64,000 nucleotides of DNA from Eucalyptus grandis (GCF_016545825.1 NC_052619.1:37911682-37975681); one strand, 5' to 3'; shown: positions 47,721 through 59,973, numbered from the stretch's first letter. Notes: a model not told the origin generated them from the sequence alone. Made by a program: numbers and translations.

Positions 47721-50343
47721 TTTAGCTTGATCTAGTGGATTTCTCTTTAAATCTGTTTACTAGACATTTGTTGTTTGCTATTTTCGTGGGTTAAAATGTG
47801 CTATGATTTTGAAGTTGCTTTCTTCTTGAAAAATGTTCTAAACATCTTCATTTATAATATATATTTTACTTAAGATTTTCTGAATTTAAAAGACTAATAT
47901 TTCAGCTTTGTTGCAGGCAAGGAAAAATCTCGTTTAGTGCTAGAACCCATGACCTTTTGGTGTTTAAATGATTTTTATTAACTCTAGGGTTCAATTTTTG
48001 AAGGAATTTCTTTACAAAAGTTTTTCATCACATCTTGAAGTTTAACATAGTCACATTTCAGAGCAAACAAACGAATTTTGGATCTCAAACCAAGCTGGTT
48101 TTGGAAAACATAATTTTTGGACATGGACACAATTTTGATAATGATTTGAGCGATTTACTGCTCTTATTTTAGGAAGATCTGGGTCAAAGTGTCTTCATGA
48201 AAAGTGTTTTTTTTTAAGTGTCCTTTATAACATATTTACATTTGAGGATTTTCTGAACTCTTTTGGTTATATGTTTGGAATTAATCTTGGAGACGTGCGA
48301 GTGGGCTCGATTTCTGCCGTAAGGGCTAGTCATGGTCTTGTGGTTGTTCTTGGTGTCTTGCTTGCAAAATGTATGTTTTGTGATTTGGGTGATTTTTGGC
48401 ATGCTGAGAACTTATGCGTGACATGAAGAGGTTGGTTGTTCTATGTTGGTTCCAATTTCTACGCCAAAAGATAGCTTTATAAGCTTTCAAATAGAAAAAC
48501 AATGAGGTGTCAAGTTTGGACACCAAAACTTATTTGCCCAATAAAACAAGGAGGTTTTAAAGTAGAAGTGTGCAAAATTTGATGGATTAATTTTAAGTAC
48601 GTGAGTATATATGAATTTCTTTCTAAATGTTTTAAAGAAAAAAAGGGGGTTACTTTAAATTTGTTTCCAAAAAAGGTGGTTGGACAAAGAAATAGAAGAG
48701 AAATATGGTGTCGAGTTTAGATGCCAAGTGTTATGTACTCAATAAAACCGTGAGGTTTCAAATTAGATACATATAAAGTTTGACGGGTTGATTTCAAATA
48801 TGTGACCTTGTATGAATTTATTTCAGAAAGTTTTCAAAAAAAAAAAAAAAGTTGCCAAGTTGATTTTTTTAGAAAGGAATTTTGGTGTTCTTGGTGATAT
48901 GATGGAAAATAAAAGTTGACTTGATTGATGATGTACCTGCATGGTTAGGTTAATTAATTTGGTTCAATTTAATTAATCACAATTTATTTTATTAATCACG
49001 ATTTAATTAATTAATCATAATTAGCGTAATTAATGACGGATTAGCCGTTTCGTAGAATTTTACACTCGTTTTCTTGGATGAAATTATGCGTGTTTTTGAT
49101 GGCTTATATGTGCTATGATGTGAAATTGATTGCTTGATGGTAGTTGTTGATTTTTAATATAAAACTTTATTTTATGGGCTTTTAAATGGAAAAAAATACC
49201 AGGTGTCAATTTTTTACGCCAATTTTTATGTACTATATAAAACCGTGGAGTTTTAAAATAGGAGCGTACCAAGTTTGATAGTTCGATTCCAAATATTGAC
49301 CACGCATGACTATTTTTACCGGGATTTTTAATACAAATAAAAAGTGGCCAAGCTCATTATTTGAAAATGAGGTATTTGAACGCAAAACATAGTGTTCTTG
49401 GTCAAGTATGTGCTCGTGTGGTCACTAATTGGAACCTATCCTGATGCATTTACGTGGGACGATGCTAGATATTGCCGTTTGTGGATGGATTTCGGAACAA
49501 AGGTCCTTTGTGGAATGACGTCTAGGCGGAGGATGCTAGACGTTGCCGTGCTTGACGGGGCAAGACGATGCCTAGTTACGCCGGATGACCGCCAACTTTT
49601 GAGTTGGTCATGACCAAAGGGTCGTAATAACCGGAACACGCTTGAATGGTGCGCTCAATTATGGGGCAAAAATTTTTTGGCATGGTATAGGACGTGTCAA
49701 AACAGTTTTACCTTATAATCGGGACCCATATGAATGTTTAGAGGATGAGAATTATGTGTTTTGGTTATTAATTATGCTTGTGGTATTTATAATGGCATAT
49801 ATGATGTGCTAATATGCATAGACGGGCCGAGGCGAGGTGAGTTTTGTATGGTGCGTGTTTAGGACCACCTTCGAGGCAAATTTGCATCCTAATCGAAGCT
49901 TAGGATGTTGACTCGCTGAGATTTTATCTCACCCGTCATGGTTAAACTTTTTCAGGGCTGTAGCGTGGAGATTTGCTAAGTGCGGATTGGGTGGGCGCTA
50001 GATGCGACACCTTTTGGCCGGTCCTGCCATTAGTGGAGTTTAGGTTAGCCTTAGTCTCTGAAGGTTTTTGAGAGGGTCGATAGGAAGTGGCCATAGGAAG
50101 GCTTGTAAGTATTAAACTTCCTAGGGTTAACAGTTGATAAATGAATATGTTGCTTTCGGCAATAGTTGTCGTGTTTTACTATCTCATTGTTTGTTTATTG
50201 GCTAGGTGTTTATTTAATTCGCTTTCGCGTGCATTTAATTGAAAGAAAAAAAAAATGGGTCGGCAACGCGTTCTAGAACATCGCATTTTTAATTGACCAC
50301 CGAGGGATGTGCGCATACCTGGAGTTCGGGACGTGACAAGTAG

Positions 50344-53300
50344 CGTGTGCCCTTCTCAACACTCGGTTGGTGTTGCTCATAGTATTTCTTTCGGAGCAAC
50401 TTGCGATCTATTGTCCAATGGTCCTCTCGAGCATATCGATGTGGTACTTCCTAGTCCTCTATGAACAACACATAATGTTAGATTTGTTCTCTTGTTAAGA
50501 TCCTTATCCTGGTAAACATCACTCACCGTACTTACCAAGACCAATGATATTAAACCAAAGATAATTTTGAAATCATCAAAATATTGTAGGGAATTTTCCC
50601 AACAGACTAATCATAAAAATGGATAGGACAGTTGTTTAAAGTTCCTGCGTAGGAATCATATGGTCACATATAAGTCTTTCATCAACTAAATTCATTTCCT
50701 AAAATTAGAAAAATCACACTTTATCTTATTTTATTAGATTGCTTCCCCATTTTGGCACTAATTAACCTGTTTGCTTTTTTGCTGATTGTATTATATAATT
50801 TTCATAGCATTTACTCTTGAAAGAAACCTCTTAATATATTCTAAAGTTGAAAAAAAAATACTCCAATGTTATCTTATGAGCTTGATATATGCAAGAGTTG
50901 TTTACATTTTAAGTAATAACCGTGTAAAAGGAACTTTGATGTGCTAAGCAAAAAGATTCAAACAACTGAAAGAGCCTATATGAACAATTCTAGAAGAAAA
51001 GGGAGTCCGTGAAGACTCGGAGGGAATTCAATGCTAGATTTCAACTCTTGAATGCAGTATATATCGCAATAGTATGACTGTCGGATGTATACCGCAAATG
51101 TGAAGTACAGGAAATTTTAATATTGCCGGATACACTAAAGAACATTCAGAATAGAGCTGGACCATGACCATATTATGCGCTCTGAACAACCTGAATAAGT
51201 TTTATAAGAAACTGCATTCACATATTGCAAATTATATTACAGTTCTCTTATAGAAATAGTCTTACACCAACTGATGATATCCAAGTTTAGACTATATCCA
51301 CTTGCTCGCTTATACTCATATTTTTAAGACTTAACTGTTGCAAGCAATCCTTACACAAATCTATTCAAATAAATTATTTTATTATCTACATGGAAGATTT
51401 TGTCACCATAAAAGGGAGAAATTATTGAGAAATCCTACTAATATATTTTGAAGTCGACAAAAGAATCCATGATATCTTACAAGCTTGATATATACAAGAG
51501 TTTATATATATATAGCCGAGTCCAGTTAATATCCGTTTAAAAGAAACTTTCATATGTTAAGTGAAAATATTCAAACAGCCGAAAGAAACTCTTTCATATA
51601 GCCGAGTCCAAATGATATTTTCTCGTTTTTTTAATGAAATAAATGCATATTGCTTGATTATTTACTTATTAATTATTCGAAAAGGGACAAATTAAATGTG
51701 TGGTTTCTCTCAATGATTTCTCTCAATGTATTGCTCGTTTTGCGTTTAGGGCCCTTTATCATCTAATCTGAAAGATGTGGAACAACATATTTTTCCGAAG
51801 TCATGTTTTGTTTGTGCCTGCAATGAGAATGCATCTTGTCAAAGCTATCAAGGACAAGGCAACTACATTCAGCAATGTCGCAGATACACCAAGGAATAGG
51901 AGGACTCAAAGAAGTTGGGGACTTGACCCCGCTATTTTTTCTTTCAAGGTGTCAGATCTTTCGTTGTAAAGTTTGCGTGAGGGTTGCCAAGTTCATTGGG
52001 TCCTCTCTTTCTCTTTTACTCTCGATACCCTTCCACTCGTTATGACTTGTTTGTCACTATGAGTGCAAGTTTTGTCGGTGCCGAGATCTTTTGTTGTAAA
52101 GTTCCGTTTGGTTAAAAAGTCAATACGAATCTTACCTTACCAAAAAGAAAAAAAAAAAGTCTGGTTATTCAGTAACTTTTCTCCTCCTAATGGGCGGATA
52201 ATTTATTTCTCATATTTAGCTCTTTTTTCCCTTTCTTAGTCAACGGTGGCCTTAACTTAGCCTGTTGCCTTCTCTTGGTGTGAGATAATTGTAGTCAAGA
52301 GGCCACCGTCATTCCTACTAATGACAGTGGCCTTCATGCTAGCATTACTCTTAATATTGTGTTTTGGCCCCGCTGCGTTTCCTCCCTTTTCAATAGTTAT
52401 CAGGTGAATTTAACATCTAAAACACGAATATCTCTACTTGATATCTCCATAGGTTTAGATCACAAGAGATTAGCATAGCACCTGAATATCTTTATCCCGC
52501 GATGCTCTGCCACATTCACTCAAACAACTCCCCAAATACTTTGACAACCAAAATAATCTAAGAGATTTCAACATTAGTTTTTATATTGTCCAACATCTGC
52601 CCATAAAACACAATACAAGCCCCATATATTGGTTAAGTGCAGACTTTTGGCTTATATAAGTTGGTCTGACTTGGAGCAGTTTGCACTCAATTGATGGTAC
52701 TAAAACAGATGCTCCTATGGTTTCTGAGTTGAAAATCTCTTAATATCCTAACCACTTGTGCCAACCCTAGAGCATTTTTTTAGTAGTATCCTAAATTAAT
52801 GTGTCTCACTTCTCACAAAAGAGAATGTGGTTTCGGGTCAACGTAAATACAATTTTTGTATACATGAGTTATTCGTTCCCTATTTATTATCTACAATCTA
52901 GTTAAAAGTGCCATTATCATAATTGCATCATTTTAAGTTCCATATTTTCAAAAAGAGACATGTTATTTTGACCACCAAACGACATATATCTTGGAAGATC
53001 ACACAAAACTTTGTTTAAGGGGTGATGACATCGCAAGTACCTGATATTTTTGTCCATTTTATAATCGTGTACCTAAACTTTTTTTTTTCAATCAAGTACA
53101 TCAATAATCCAAATGTGGGTCAAGCAGCACATTTTTTTTTTTTTTGTCAAGATTATAAGTTGCATGAGCTCACTTATTACATGATAAACCACCTTAAATC
53201 AAAGACGTCGTACTTTCCTAAAATCATAGATCGTTGGAATTGTTGCCATGAGAATCAATTGTCCGATCTCCAATTGTTTATTAATTTTCCATACCTTCTT

Positions 53301-54039
53301 TTATGAAGTTTTAGCTCCTCCAAGGAGAGTCGGTCGACCGGCACCTCCCATCAGCCTTTGATTGGACATTTCTCTACCTCCCGTCGAAGTTCAACCCCAT
53401 GTTTTGTTGCAGCTCTCATTTTCTTCTTCAATTCTGAGTTCTATTGGGAGGGTTCGCGTAGCTTGGCCCTTTGTTCATATTGGGATTGTCCAACAGCATG
53501 AGAAGCCGTTGTGCCTAGATAATCGACCCGGTCGGGAATCGATTGATCGCGAATGAGGCCAGGAGATGAGGCCTTGTTGCCTGGGCTAAAGAATACCATC
53601 AAAGACTTCAACGTACATTGTGAATAGACATCAGAGGCCCTTCTCAAATCACGAGAGTGATTTTTCGAAGCAGCCTTCTTCTGAATCATATTGTCCATCT
53701 TCGTAATATATTTGAGATCGTATTGCATTACTCTCACACTCAAACATAATTGAGTGGGGATTAGCCACAATTTACAGGGCCGTGACACCAATTAGATTTA
53801 CCCACATCACGTTTTGCGATTGGTCAATTCAATTCGTTTTTATGCATAGCATATTCTGGACGGGGAATCCTAAGATGTCATAGTTTCCTACCTATAGATA
53901 AACAGTCAATTTTTTATCTTGCTCAGTTTGTATTTCTTCGCCAATTACAATCATGCACTACCAGAGAGTTAAATTACATTTTTGTCATTGAATTTGTTGA
54001 TACTTATTTCAGTACTCGAATTGGTTTATTTTTTCTCTA
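50344..54039. other. Intergenic, no supported gene
   Basis: AT-rich. Two diverged direct repeats lie at about 50826-50985 and 51430-51590 (shared CTTGATATATNCAAGAGTT and related stretches). 51775-52157 ends in an A-run after ACCTTACCAAAAAG and has internal TCTTTTGTTGTAAAGTT-like repeats (51958, 52088), possibly the 3' end of an old retrosequence. A 116-codon ORF at 53441-53791 (minus) has no recognisable domain. Confidence 0.4.
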
Positions 54040-54376
54040 GGTTAATACCACAAAAAACTCAAACTATGACTCAAATAATCCGAACTTGTTTTGTGTCACT
54101 AAGACCTCTAAACTTGTCCCTTGAGACACAAATATCCTAAAATTTTGTTTTTGTCATAAATAGAGTTTATACCTGTGTAATAAATATACCCAAGATGAAA
54201 CTAAAATACATGGTATATATAAGGCACGTATAAATTGGGGTCTTTTCATGACATAAAAAGAAGTTGGGGGTATTTGTATCATAGTGAAAAAGTTTAGGAT
54301 TTTTGGTGATAAAAAAGTATGGGGTATTTGTGTCATAGTTGACATAATTTAGAGGTTATTTTTTTGGTATTTGCCC
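54040..54376. mobile_element. MITE with diverged inverted repeats
   Basis: The left arm GTTAATACCACAAAAAAC…CTATGAC and the right arm TGTCATAG…TTTTTTTGGTATT are inverted over about 45 bp. Internal units repeat the theme CTATGACACAAATACC. About 340 bp, no coding. The target duplication is not clear. Confidence 0.55.
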
Positions 54377-55018
54377 TTTTCCTTTTTCAGCCATTTTTTT
54401 TTTTGTGTACTCAAGAGGTAATTGGAAGATGGCATTTATTGTGAAGATATTACATTTTGTTTTAATTATAACTTGTTGACACCCAAATTTTGATGACCCA
54501 CAATCATTCATTGCATACAAAATTAGGAGTAGTCTCAACCCTTAACAAAAATTATTGATTTGTATTTGCATATTAGGAGCATTATAATAAATAAGCCTGC
54601 GTGAATTGCATTCCAATAAACTGGTGCCATTGGGTTTAAGCATGGAGTTCCTAACATTTGAATTTTCAAGATTAAGCCCATTTGATAGGGAAGTTCGGCC
54701 TAGCCCATTCACTTCCTCCGTTTGATCGGATATCATATATGCAATATATGTGATGTTCTGAAATCGGGAGGTTAGTGGTCTAGAGCAAATAGCCTCCGCA
54801 AAGTATGAGTTTGGAAAGGACTCTACCATGAATTAAAGAGAAAAACATGCGGTCCTCAAGGAAGATATTCTGCGCACTTAATTGCGGTCACAAGGGGACA
54901 GGATCAAGAGCCATAAATTGAGCAAAAGCAAAGTTCGGTGGGGCACGAGAGCGAGAAAACCCACGTCCAACATAAGGAACGCTATAACGAGACTCAAAAA
55001 AAGCCAAATGGATCAAGG

Positions 55019-55893
55019 AAGAAAATTATCTAAAAATCTTTAAGTTATTGCATTTTTACCAATTTAGTTCTAAATCACTCAATTTTGCCAATTAAGTGCC
55101 AACTCTTTTCACAATTTGCCAATGAGTCAATCTAACTAATTTTGGCAAGAAATCACTGATGTGAATGCTAGTCGTCCTAATGGTATTGTTGGCATTGATG
55201 TAAACAATTTTTAATAATATTTTAATACTTTTTTAAATTTTTATTAACTTTTTGAGTAATTTTCTTTTCTTTTTCTTTTTTTTGGTTCAAAGAACTGGCA
55301 GGGCCACCAATCACTGGCTAAGGGTCGAAGAACTTCGCCAACCACTGACTGAGGGTCGGCAACCCTTACCAACCGTGGGTGAGGGTTTGTGGCCCTTACT
55401 TGCCCTTGCTATGGTCAACGGGGGCCCCTATACCCTCACTCCACTAAATCTAGCAAGAGCGTTATGTGGCTTGCCAAACACAATGAGGGCTCATGAGCCC
55501 TTATTAAATCCGACAAGGGCTTTGGGCCCTCCCCCAAGGCTGGTAGGGGTCGTTGGCTCTTACCCAATGGCAAGGAGGTCATTGGCCCTAGGCTAGTGGT
55601 TAACAGCACTGCTAATCCTTTGAACCAAAAAAAAAAATAAATAAAAAAAAAAAAAATAATAATAATTTTTTTAAATATTTTAAAAAATTATTAAAATTTG
55701 TCTACGTTAGTGGCAATCTTACCACATGAGATGGTTGGTATTAACTAGACTGTCATGTCAGCCATTTCTAGTCAATATTGGTCAAATGGAATTAATTGGC
55801 AAAAAATTAAAAATGTTTACGATTCAATTGGTAAAATTAAAGGATTTAGAACTTGAATTGACAAAAACGCAATAAGTTTAGGCATTCTTAGAC
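55019..55893. mobile_element. MULE-like long-TIR non-autonomous element, copy 2
   Basis: Left end GGAAGAAAATTATCTAAAAA and inverted right end AGGAAAATTGTCTAAGAATG, continuing as matching arms (TTATTGCATTTTTACCAATT against TTATTGCGTTTTTGTCAATT). The flanks share GGATC (about 55011 and 55893), a partial target duplication. The core 55290-55610 is GC-rich with GGGC/GCCC palindromes, as in copy 1. The 114-codon ORF over the core (55252-55596) is a by-product. No transposase. Confidence 0.7.
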
Positions 55894-56663
55894 AATTTTC
55901 CTGGATCGTTGAGGAGGATTCTCGACAAAGTGAAAGACTGACGGGAGGTTTAAGAAAAGGAAAAGGCAAAATTTGGTGCATTTCTGTTGAGGTGGATAAA
56001 GAAACAAATCAATGGGTTTTTCCCATTAGTTGAACGAAATATTAAACAATATAAATGTGGTTTGATTCGGTGCATAAAAGAGGCGAGTGCGTTCGGCAAA
56101 AGAAAGGAATCTGGGCAGAGAATATTGAGCATATCTTCAGCGATGAAATTTAACCATATGTAGACAAGACTCTCAACCATTATATAGGACAAATTCATCC
56201 ACGTCTCGAATTCTGGGGGAGGTAACAAAAACACATATCCAAAGAGAATGCACACGGTTAAGAAAAGCAGAAATTCACTTAACCACTGGAGAAGCTCGAT
56301 ACACACCTGCCCTATCCCGCCGAAAACTCCAAGTTCTGGCGAGCTACCGACACGCCCACGGTGACTCCGCTTTCTCTAGAAGCCCTCGCATGCACATCTG
56401 TTGTCCCTTCGACAAACGCCTTAGCTGCAATTAAAGCATTATTGCATATAAAAAGCGAATACATGTCTAGGTAAATCCCTCCTAAGTGATTTGATAAAGC
56501 AACTAGTTGATATAACTTTCGCACAAAATAACCCAGGTGGGACAAGTATATATTCTACACACGGACAGAGCATTTCAATAGTGTTTCTTGTACGTTCAAA
56601 TCACATGTACAGTGATTTAATGATATATGAATGTCACGGGCAATATTTCCTCTCAAGTGGTGT
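55894..56663. other. Downstream flank of the CML gene
   Basis: Two minus-strand ORFs (55950-56306, 118 codons, hydrophobic; 56312-56545) show no domain and are probably chance. A minus-strand ATTAAA at 56616-56621, about 45 bp after the CML stop codon, is a candidate polyadenylation signal. Confidence 0.4.
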
Positions 56664-58170
56664 TCACGAGGGAAGATCGTCGCCGTAGACATGGACATCG
56701 CGGTAGCTGAAGCTGTCACCGTTGCCGTTGGTTTCCACACCAACCCAATCAATGAAAGTGAAAAGGAACTCTCTAAAGCTAACGTTTCCTTTCCTACGCC
56801 AATCCATCTCCTCTGCACTCATTGAAAAAATAGACCAATGTCAACTATAATCTGGGAAATAAATCGCATCGCAATATTTGCATTATAGCTAGGGTTTTGT
56901 GGTTTGTACTAAATCGTTTCCTCGTAACGTGGCGAGGAGATTTCTCCCTCGGTGAGGTGTCGTTCAGTGCTTTAATGACGTCTTTCTTCTTCAACTTCCC
57001 ATCGCCATCTTTGTCCAGAAATAAGAAGGCTTCAATGATCGTATCAAAAGTTGCTTGTATTGAAGGTGAACCTACTTTTTCCGTCTGAAAAATCATGTCA
57101 TAGTTAATAATACAATATTAAAATGGTTTGTTGCTAATTTTTGGCCTTCCAAGTAGATTAGAATAGAGATATAAATACCTCATTAGTTGATGAAGATTCT
57201 TTCAAGAGATAGATGAGGCATAAAAGAACGATAAATTCTTTGAATCTTATTTCTTGGTTCTCATCAATGTCACAAGAATGAAACAAGTCCTCCATATCCT
57301 TTTCGGAGAGATGAAGCTGCACTTCATCCAAACATTTCTTTAATTCCTCTTTATCGATTTTCCCGTTTGAGTTCTCATCTGGAATGAAAAGAAGAAATGA
57401 GGGAGTAGGTTGCAATATTTATTGCCTTCATATCTAATGATAGTATTGCAATATAATCTATATCTTTAAAGGTGAGAGGATATTGCAATATATACTAATT
57501 ACTCAAATTTATTAGTATATATTATATACATATAAATACAACAAAATATTAATTATATAGTTCATAGCAAGTATACAATTCAACTTATTTCAAAATCTAA
57601 TAACCTTGAAAAATTCATCATAATCTAACTGTAAGTAAATTTCTTAAGACAAGTTGATAATCTACAACATGGATTTTATTAGTTTTACCAAATAAGATTA
57701 AGAGAAAAAAACACATAATGAGCTCAATTTTGGGTTTCTTAGCAAACCCACAAAGATTAAGAAAGAAAATTCATTTTGTTTTAATTGATAATTTAGATAA
57801 CACAAATAATTTTGAATGCAACTTGTGCATTTACTCTAGTAATAACAAAAGAACATACGGGGCAAAATAAAATATTGTTAAACTCACCGTATTGATGGTA
57901 AACGGCCTCAATATTCTTCAATCCCTCTTTGAATTGAGGAAACTTCATGATGATGCTATCGATTCTTTGGAACTCGTTATGCCTTGATGATGATGTGTTC
58001 TTCACTTCGAGCACCTTCTTTTCAAGCTTCGTGTCCAATCGCTTGTACCTAATTTGTGAAGGACGATGGCAAAGTATGTTTCCCACTTTGTTGGATAAAG
58101 ATTTGAAGGAAGGACAAGGGCATGATGTGCCTGCTACAAAAGTGACTAGTGAGATGTTGATAAGACCCAC
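56664..58170 (-). CDS. CML21/22-like EF-hand calcium-binding protein (4 exons)
   Basis: Exons 58170-57888, 57378-57179, 57084-56910 and 56812-56664 join to 807 nt, 268 residues plus TGA. Every junction is GT-AG with matching phase: donors G|GTGAG, GAG|GTATTT, A|GTACAA; acceptors CATTCCAG, TTTTTCAG, AGTGCAG. Four EF-hand positions: EF1 D95-E106 (canonical DENSNGKIDKEE), EF2 D131-E142 (ligands kept, Gly6 is Gln), EF3 D185-D196 (DKDGDGKLKKKD, Asp at position 12), EF4 D223-E234 (DWRRKGNVSFRE, basic residues at ligand positions 3 and 5). The motifs FPQFKEGLKNI, FKEFIVLLCLIYLL and KEMDW/FREFLF resemble the plant CML21/CML22 type. It would act as a Ca2+ sensor; its target is unknown. The N-terminus (about 65 residues) is variable and partly hydrophobic, so the start is less certain than the rest. 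No frame damage. Confidence 0.9.
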
Positions 58171-58250
58171 ATCCCATTTAGTAAGAAATATTTATACAAG
58201 GTTAATGATGAATATAGTAAGACTGTTTAACGAAATTGCTAGCATATGTA

Positions 58251-58258
58251 TTTATATA
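58251..58258 (-). promoter_or_regulatory. TATA box of the CML gene
   Basis: TATATAAA on the minus strand, about 80 bp upstream of the ATG. Predicted transcription start is near 58222, giving a leader of about 50 nt. Confidence 0.55.
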
Positions 58259-58989
58259 AGTGAGGTAATGCTGTCATGTGGTTACATCCTATGATATGAC
58301 CACGCGAGTTTTGCGTACTGTTAATGAAATTTTTTATGACATTTGACGAATGATGGCAATCAATTTTTGAAAATTTATGATTGATTAAATATATTGTTTT
58401 TATGCTTAATGCTAAAGACCCAGAATTTGAATTTATTTATTTCTACAAGATCAAAGCGTTGTACCGCCAGCCATGCTACCTAGGATGGTTGGCAATGATT
58501 GGATGTTACGTTAGTGATTTCTGGCAAAAATTAATTTAAATGACTATATTTAAAGTTCATGTAAAGATTTATAACTAAATTGTTGAAGTTGAAAAATTTA
58601 GAATTGATTTGACATTCAAATAATAGATTTAGAATCAATTGGGTAATTTTTTTCTTGTCGTTTTCATACCAATCTCTTATCTATAATAAATTGCATTAGG
58701 AAATGGGTAAGCCGAAAGGTAAGCCCAAAGATCACCAACGCTTTTTTGGATCGTGGATAACACTTTAAGAACAAGAAAATGGTGTCATGACAAATTTCTT
58801 ATCTATCGAGGGACAAGTGACATGTAGATTGTTTGTTCGTGGGTGAGTTGACGTGCGAATTTATGAATTTGTACGTTTTTTTTTCTGTTGAGGTGGACGA
58901 GATTATATGAATTGAGTGTTGTTATATATATGAGGATGTTAAAAGGCTACATAAATAGGTGTCGTGTTTTTTTTTTTTTTTAAAGGCAA

Positions 58990-59690
58990 GATGTAAAAAA
59001 TTCTTATACGACTTCTAGCGACCAATGAGCCATCTTTTTTCATCTCTTGAAGGTCACCTAAATTACTTCCACCCACCAATTATGGCTCGGTCGGTCGCCA
59101 AAAGCACTTCTGGTCGCTAGAAGTGGGGGCCAGAACCGCCTTTGGGCGACTACATTTACGACTTTTTCGACTTAGACCTTAGCAAAGTTCTTAAAGTGTT
59201 AGAGCTGTACTCTGGGCTGTAAAATTCGGTGATATTCTTTTGGGAGGGAGAAGAAAAATATCTCCCTAACCGAGGGATTGAGGGACGTGGATATTGAGAT
59301 ATTGATATATTAATATAACGAATGCAATCCTGCCAATTTAAGGTCATATAGTGGGTGGGGCAGCTCTCAATAGAGCTTTTTGGCTCCTTTGTTATGGTGA
59401 GGTACAACCTAAGTCATTAGCAAGGATTCACGACACACTTCGGTTTTAGGTTTTAGGCCACTGGTCGTTAGAAGTGGGGGCCAGAACCACCTTTCAGGGT
59501 ATATTTGCGACCACAACTACAACTTTTGCGACCAAATACTCTGGTCGCAACATATAAACCTTTAGCTACCAAATAATTTGTGTGGTCACCAGAACATTTG
59601 TCGACCAATTTTTGGTCCCCAAAAGTCCTGGTTTCTAGCGACCCATTTTTTGGTCGCAATGCAGCGATATTTTCTAGTTTATGAATTGAT
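58990..59690. mobile_element. CACTA-like (En/Spm) terminal repeat cluster
   Basis: Dense subterminal-type motifs GGTCGCTAGAAG, GGTCGCAA and TAGCGACC in both orientations. The inverted right edge reads CTAGAAAATATCGCTGCATT followed by GCGACC, resembling the end of CACTA elements with the first bases altered. A 52-bp stretch (CTGGTCG.TAGAAGTGGGGG…) occurs at 59110-59161 and 59461-59511. No transposase, and no 3-bp duplication could be verified. Confidence 0.45.
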
Positions 59691-59973
59691 CTTTATTCTT
59701 CTAATAAAGCAATTTTTATCTGTTAAATTACGAAAACTTTCAATCAATCTGAACAAAAAAGCACTTATCTGTAGCATGACATTTAATGTCATTTCTTAGA
59801 AGATTGTTAATACTTAGCAACATGAAGACTTTATGGATCGGGAAAAAAAAATCCATGTATAATTAAATAACAATTAATGTGAAGATACCTAACTTATCTG
59901 TTTGTTATTCAAATTTTATTTTTCTAAAAATGATTTCTTGTATCACTTAAGCTAATTAGTCAATAGAAAATAG

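Larger units (their letters stand above)
42725..50338 (+). mobile_element. Outer solo LTR of the gypsy family, split by an inner one
   Basis: Starts CGTGACATCCCGAAATTT (T of TG mutated to C) and ends GTTCGGGACGTGACA, between perfect AGTAG duplications (42720-42724, 50339-50343). Own sequence is 42725-43906 plus 47078-50338, about 4.4 kb. It holds a C-rich segment (43550-43906, 47073-47490) ending at a CAG|GTGAGT donor-like site (47491), a short-unit tandem array (47560-47720), and an acceptor-like TTTTTCAG (about 49954). No element-coding sequence. Confidence 0.85.

Noticed and set aside
42725..50338. Considered as one large TIR DNA transposon because its ends are inverted-like (TGACATCCCGAA and TGTCACGTCCCGAA)
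   Set aside because: The duplications are 5 bp, the ends are TG…CA, and the same sequence occurs as the LTRs flanking a gypsy PBS and PPT; the end similarity is the short inverted terminus of the LTR.
53441..53791. 116-codon minus-strand ORF
   Set aside because: No motif, no neighbouring exon, and a plus-strand ORF overlaps it with equal length bias.
55950..56545. Two minus-strand ORFs just downstream of the CML stop, considered as further CML exons
   Set aside because: The CML reading frame closes properly at 56664 with family-typical length and ending; these ORFs carry no EF-hand and the first is merely hydrophobic.
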